Shown one piece after another: positions 33,601-34,123 of a stretch of 34,123 nucleotides of DNA. A model generated the notes under the pieces. That model was not told where the DNA came from. It saw only the letters and a program-made list of their open reading frames with translations, and ran no database searches. The stretch spans positions 1-34,123 of the forward strand of contig CAMLMM010000011.1 in assembly GCA_946481105.1 (NCBI GenBank), given 5' to 3'. Every line of letters begins with the position of its first letter. Position 1 is the first letter of the stretch. The DNA is from an uncultured Alphaproteobacteria bacterium (GTDB taxonomy: Bacteria > Pseudomonadota > Alphaproteobacteria > Micavibrionales > Micavibrionaceae). A program made the position numbers and the translations under genes.

Positions 33601-34123
33601 TCGCCCAGAATTATGGCGAGGAAATGCGCGCGCAGGCGGCGATGATTGCCGAACAATCCTCTGTCGTGGCTGATACAATCGCGAATTCGACCTCGCGTCT
33701 GGTATCGAAAGTGGCGGAAATACAAAACCAAAGTCAGGATGCGGTTTCCAATATCGAGGAATCCCGCCAGAAACTTTCGGCAGAAGGTTCGCGTCTCGAG
33801 AGCTATACACGTTCGGCGATTGCCGCGGTGGATGAGACTGGCAATGTGTTTTCAAAACACAGCGCCAATCTGTATAAATCGGTCGCCGAAATGGCCGAGC
33901 AGGCGAAAAAATTCCGTGAATCACAATTGCGCATTGAACGTGAGTCATTCCTGTCGGCCGCGAAATTCGTCATTGAAAGCTTGTACTCGTTGGCCGTGGA
34001 TGTATCGCGTCACTTGGAAAACGATGTCGATGACCGCATCATGCGGGCATACCAGAAGGGCGATGTTGCGGCCTATGTCCGTCATCTGGCCGAGATTGCA
34101 CCACGTATGCCGCTTGACAAGGC
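30687..34123 (+). CDS. Giant two-helix membrane coiled-coil protein (3' partial)
   Basis: The frame is open from ATG 30687 to the right edge (over 1,145 residues) with no stop, so the C-terminus lies outside. Residues 1-95 are a soluble, acidic, low-complexity N-terminus. Two membrane helices follow (about 97-123, AFAVFLTVAWITYAAIYIM, and about 134-157, LGGILASVLAPVAMMWLCI) with a short loop between, so both ends face the cytoplasm. The rest is almost continuous coiled coil with heptads (for example ELSEEVDGIF, RLEERADTLK) and Ser/Thr-rich registers, ending with a more conserved-looking segment (FLSAAKFVIESLYSLAVDVSRH). This architecture resembles the polarity factor TipN of Caulobacter. A chemoreceptor is less likely, as no periplasmic domain or MCP hairpin tip is seen. 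GGAG lies 10 nt upstream. Confidence 0.82.
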   Translation, partial: MTLIASSPEKDSVAEQDSLETNAPNATTDTPEEIVVSSVFIGQKPVLRNWKVMADGPQLQDDVAGFDDEEKNASPLAERSYSDRRINTARPVASVWLQAAQAFAVFLTVAWITYAAIYIMALPGSVKAITSSPLTLGGILASVLAPVAMMWLCIATWQRRSDANLYAQALKEELRSMIFPSAEETSLLNEDIRQMMKQAADMSASSRASIKAIQRARSGLRAELRDFSGVTQKAEFHIDRLTDTLGKRAEELLSLTETIEAQSTVIADKAQRGVTSWENISAEISELSEEVDGIFTSGTVKLTAASDEAVDKIKAIEVALLDAVQNLSQKIGNVADQIDTTSHTLDSQADKLGAVSQSIQGGAERLEDSLVGAEKISQAVEGVMDVMSASLGKVEQTAENLITRTETIEKRLEERADTLKESAEKLLENTNGLQQVGDIATHKLGEALSMAISGADTITNAVRKSRDMMEKSAQEAQEQITLTTRLSDEKFSELAKSAQDHRNQLNQLLAELDAKRSAIDNAVTGLEKTQETVVDAAVRTQESLLEAAEAMQEKSQRPLSLINESIDRLAAQTVAIDDKIAVRVAEVGQETSKLKQIGETLATSLKESTQEMSVTLGEVKSQSRIIDEELAAQRQAIKSMLADIEETAAGASDVIKSRHEALQEAFESSEEQIENLGVKFFDRGDALLQKMEEASSNVVSYEGKLVDVLQAIDITSLKTESSLRHTIETLSDLSAKAEPQCHIMVEKANLLNERYTQLQENLVTTGDMALSCLSDMGESLDQRFEKLGASTMETSKSMLELTDNLTISLRDIRTVSQDTQERLAQIQTGVKGRTDDLQLITDQVRLKVDALHTNLETHIKSLGTVVGKAISDLDDATEQFGESTQLLDRQAENAVAKLAAGSRQYIEESRLLAEVGEQAVRKAAGVVQALRDESVNLVDASRMNLGELQKTGETLSVRAQEIETYLKGSLTIAQNYGEEMRAQAAMIAEQSSVVADTIANSTSRLVSKVAEIQNQSQDAVSNIEESRQKLSAEGSRLESYTRSAIAAVDETGNVFSKHSANLYKSVAEMAEQAKKFRESQLRIERESFLSAAKFVIESLYSLAVDVSRHLENDVDDRIMRAYQKGDVAAYVRHLAEIAPRMPLDK

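Noticed and set aside
1..34123. CRISPR arrays, rRNA genes, insertion sequences, integrases
   Set aside because: No regularly spaced repeats, rRNA sequence, transposase or integrase motifs were seen.

Overview
The window looks like chromosomal DNA of an alphaproteobacterium with moderate GC content. The evidence is the neighbourhood clpP–lon–hupB–tRNA-Val, the cluster miaB / phoH–ybeY–corC–lnt, a phaR gene divergent from a PhaC-like gene, and an RF2 gene with the alphaproteobacterial N-terminus. A deep-branching, Micavibrio- or Rhodospirillales-like lineage is my guess; the sequence alone does not fix the genus. Most of the window is housekeeping sequence with small accessory insertions.

Layout. 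1-5.4 kb: a PAS histidine kinase cut by the left edge, recX, an ABC-2 permease without its ATPase, the redox chaperone Hsp33, an OmpA-domain lipoprotein, tRNA-Gly(CCC) followed by a duplicate of its own 3' end, and a small basic protein of unknown function. 5.4-7.3 kb: a DJ-1-like protein lacking the nucleophile cysteine, then prfB with its programmed +1 frameshift intact. 7.3-13.1 kb: an exported protein with two TcpQ-like modules, a 939-residue exported coiled-coil protein, and a PAS-GGDEF-EAL protein with a degenerate GGDEF motif. 13.1-15.6 kb: phaR facing away from a short PhaC-like enzyme, with a coupled membrane-anchored cysteine-rich protein. 15.6-19.6 kb: clpP, lon, hupB and tRNA-Val, with clpX absent from its usual place between clpP and lon. 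19.6-26.4 kb: a HicA-like small protein, then lnt, corC, ybeY and phoH on the minus strand, an insertion holding a response regulator and two small plus-strand ORFs, and miaB. 26.4-27.0 kb: a second copy of the small basic-protein family, fused in frame to miaB through a dispersed palindromic repeat. 27-34.1 kb: a 2-hydroxyacid dehydrogenase, a small exported protein, a convergent overlapping unknown gene, an AGCS amino-acid/cation symporter, and a very long coiled-coil protein with two membrane helices that runs off the right edge.

How genes work together. lnt, corC, ybeY and phoH overlap or nearly abut and form one operon (lipoprotein acylation, membrane/ion homeostasis, rRNA maturation, RNA-linked ATPase). 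ClpP, Lon and HU form a proteostasis/nucleoid block. PhaR and the PhaC-like enzyme form a polyhydroxyalkanoate unit. The TcpQ-like and coiled-coil pair may be an undescribed envelope assembly.

Most notable points: phoH appears to start at an AUC codon behind a strong Shine-Dalgarno; two paralogous small genes share a near-consensus promoter and each sits beside a recombination scar; and a TipN-like giant coiled-coil gene is cut by the window edge.
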